Program-made: the position numbers and the translations under genes
Source of the DNA: Clostridiales bacterium
GTDB lineage: Bacteria > Bacillota > Clostridia > Saccharofermentanales > Saccharofermentanaceae
NCBI GenBank assembly: GCA_017612755.1
Contig: JAGAFH010000126.1
Location: 1 to 6,336, forward strand
Direction of reading: 5' to 3'
DNA: 6,336 nt
Part shown: positions 5,128 to 6,336 of the stretch, in pieces
Position numbering within the stretch: the stretch's first letter is position 1
Layout: each line of letters starts with the position of its first letter
The notes under the pieces: generated by a model
What the model was told of the DNA's origin: nothing
Seen by the model: only the letters and a program-made list of their open reading frames with translations
Database searches by the model: none

Positions 5128-6021
5128 TCAGAATGCAGGCACATTTTCCTTTTTCTGCTTAAGTGAAGCTGAGATAAGCGCTGCGATCACTATCGAGATA
5201 ATTAAGACTGCTCCCAGGGAACCCTCCACGCCAAATCCTGTATCAAAGAAGAATCCGCCGGCTGAAACAGAGGGGCTAAATACCGACCAGGGAGATGTTA
5301 CTCCGCTGTTGGGAAGGCCGAAAAGGATGGTCTGGGTAAGATTCCAAGCTGTATGCGCACCTATGGCGATCCAGATATTATTGAAGTGGTATACGATAAG
5401 GGAGAACATAATACCTGCCAGAAGTACTCCTAAGACACTTGCAGCAGTAATGCCGGGATTTCCCAGATGGAAGACAGTAAAGAAAAGGCTGTTTCCCACG
5501 ATAGCTACTGCCGGGCTCTTATATCTTCTCTGAAGCTTTCCCATAATAAAGAGTCTGCAGACAAGTTCCTCTCCTGCTGCCTGGAATAATATAGCGATCA
5601 GATATCCCACAACAGTAAGTGCCTGAATATCAACTCCGGAGAAGTTAATGCTGCCTGTCAGGACTGCTCCGGCCACAAGGAATGCGTTAAGGATAAAACC
5701 GGCAGCAAGACCTGATGCAAGACCGGCAGGAATATGGGACTTCTTCTCAGGACACAAAGGCTTTAAGAGCTGTCTGTTCTTCTTAAAGATCAGAAGGGCT
5801 GCGATCATCGCGATACAAAATCCGAAAGAGCAGAAATAATCTCCCATATCTACTGCTACGGCAGGATCAGCTGAAAACAGGCTGCCCCATTTTGCCGTCT
5901 GTAATACTACTGTGGATAAAAAGCCTCCCGCATTCATCCAGAGATAAGCCTGTATAAATACAAGGATAAGGATATCTGTCCAGGATCTTTCTTTTCTCAA
6001 CAATTTCTCTTTGATGTTCAT
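5128..6021 (-). CDS. CPBP-family intramembrane protease (Abi/Rce1-like)
   Basis: A 297-residue polytopic membrane protein with all the catalytic motifs of the CPBP (CAAX protease and bacteriocin-processing) family. These are EELVCR at 151-156 (EExxxR), FTVFH at 181-185 (FxxxH) and HTAWN at 223-227 (HxxxN), which together form the metal-dependent active site within the membrane. About eight hydrophobic segments are visible, near residues 14-32, 61-79, 97-122, 131-150, 171-190, 194-212, 214-230 and 276-295. The start at 6021 is chosen because GGAGG (complement of 6030-6034) lies eight bases upstream; an in-frame ATG at 6129 would run through a terminator hairpin. Bacterial relatives take part in peptide maturation, bacteriocin self-immunity or membrane-protein cleavage, but no substrate gene such as a small secreted peptide is visible nearby, so the role is unknown. 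No terminator is seen before the next gene, so read-through into it is possible. Confidence 0.9.
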   Translation of the reverse strand: MNIKEKLLRKERSWTDILILVFIQAYLWMNAGGFLSTVVLQTAKWGSLFSADPAVAVDMGDYFCSFGFCIAMIAALLIFKKNRQLLKPLCPEKKSHIPAGLASGLAAGFILNAFLVAGAVLTGSINFSGVDIQALTVVGYLIAILFQAAGEELVCRLFIMGKLQRRYKSPAVAIVGNSLFFTVFHLGNPGITAASVLGVLLAGIMFSLIVYHFNNIWIAIGAHTAWNLTQTILFGLPNSGVTSPWSVFSPSVSAGGFFFDTGFGVEGSLGAVLIISIVIAALISASLKQKKENVPAF

Positions 6022-6029
6022 TGGATCAT

Positions 6030-6034
6030 CCTCC
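6030..6034 (-). promoter_or_regulatory. Ribosome binding site fixing the protease start
   Basis: The minus strand reads GGAGG, then eight bases, then ATG at 6021. No comparable site precedes the in-frame ATG at 6129, and the intervening codons cross the hairpin at 6061-6093, so 6021 is the better start. Confidence 0.8.
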
Positions 6035-6060
6035 GTTTTTGTTTGATGACCCAATGATAG

Positions 6061-6093
6061 AAAAAACCGCGGGAGCATCTCCACCACCGCGGC
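6061..6093 (-). terminator. Intrinsic terminator of the gene at the right edge
   Basis: CCGCGG at 6087-6092 pairs with CCGCGG at 6067-6072, with an inner GAG/CTC helix (6073-6075 with 6079-6081). On the minus strand the stem is followed at once by TTTTTT (complement of 6061-6066). It lies 37 bases after the stop codon of the upstream partial gene. It separates that gene from the protease gene, which should therefore have its own promoter nearby; none is clear. Confidence 0.8.
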
Positions 6094-6129
6094 ATTGAAC
6101 TTTGTAAACCTGAAGTTGCGATCCCGCAA

Positions 6130-6336
6130 TTACACGGGCCATCCGTTGATCAGAACGTATATCACAAAAGAAATAACGTCTATAGTAAGCAGTACGCCAA
6201 GTCCTATAAGAACATACTTTAAGATAGTCCTGACCTTGCCGCCGTTTTCTTTTGTGAGTACCTTCTGGTCAATAACATCAGCCATAGTCTTATGATCCTG
6301 GATCTCTACGGGCTCGATGCCTCTGAGGATATAATC
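6130..6336 (-). CDS. C-terminal end of an unidentified single-span membrane protein
   Basis: An open frame runs in from the right edge of the window and ends at TAA (6130-6132), giving 68 visible residues. The first 40 or so are polar and charged (DYILRGIEPVEIQDHKT and onwards), followed by one clear hydrophobic segment at about visible residues 41-63 (YVLIGLGVLLTIDVISFVIY) and a short tail, NGWPV. Basic residues just before the span (GKVRTILK) suggest the polar part is cytoplasmic and the tail outside, by the positive-inside rule. A good terminator hairpin follows the stop, supporting this as a real gene end. An internal ATG (codon 18) has only a weak ribosome binding site, so the frame probably continues beyond the window. 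The family is not recognised. Confidence 0.65.
   Translation of the reverse strand, partial: DYILRGIEPVEIQDHKTMADVIDQKVLTKENGGKVRTILKYVLIGLGVLLTIDVISFVIYVLINGWPV

Noticed and set aside
6022..6129. Longer N-terminus for the CPBP protease starting at 6129
   Set aside because: The extra 36 codons run through the terminator hairpin and T-tract, have no ribosome binding site, and are followed by a GGAGG-preceded ATG at 6021 with a typical membrane-protein N-terminus.

Overview
The window looks like an ordinary chromosomal segment from a low-to-mid GC Clostridia-type Firmicute, probably of the Lachnospiraceae kind. This is inferred from strong GGAGG-type ribosome binding sites, sigma-A-like promoters, the long Firmicutes-type (family 2) GalT and a clostridial-style galactokinase signature. 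No tRNA, rRNA, CRISPR array, insertion sequence, attachment site or replication origin was seen. Every gap between genes is shorter than 160 bases.

Left part (1-4070): a galactose-use locus. A LacI/GalR-family repressor gene (182-1168, minus) is divergent from a galK-galT operon (1321-4070, plus). The 152-base divergent region holds a near-consensus promoter for galK. Two 11-base palindromes, ATTTAGTAAAT and GTTTACTAAAC, have centres exactly 21 bases apart, one just upstream of the -35 box and one inside the -35/-10 spacer. This is good architecture for repression by the neighbouring regulator. GalK phosphorylates galactose and GalT exchanges galactose-1-phosphate with UDP-glucose; the epimerase GalE needed to complete the Leloir cycle is not in the window. 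Downstream of the repressor are a terminator hairpin and the first codons of another minus-strand gene (1-35) with a strong ribosome binding site. The gap between them carries two inverted repeats sharing the heptamer GGAAACT.

Right part (4135-6336): three minus-strand genes converging on galT, separated from it by a strong bidirectional terminator (4081-4112). In transcription order they are the C-terminal end of an unidentified single-span membrane protein (6130-6336), a terminator, a CPBP-family intramembrane protease (5128-6021, start corrected to 6021 from its ribosome binding site), and a soluble protein with two tandem cyclic-nucleotide-binding domains and no output domain (4135-5040). 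The last gene has its own extended -10 promoter and a short leader containing a perfect hairpin next to the ribosome binding site.

Nothing here demonstrates a wholly new system. The points most worth checking are the phased twin operators, a reciprocal Asn/Glu exchange in the galactokinase sugar-binding signature, the stand-alone double cyclic-nucleotide-binding protein, and the GGAAACT inverted repeats.
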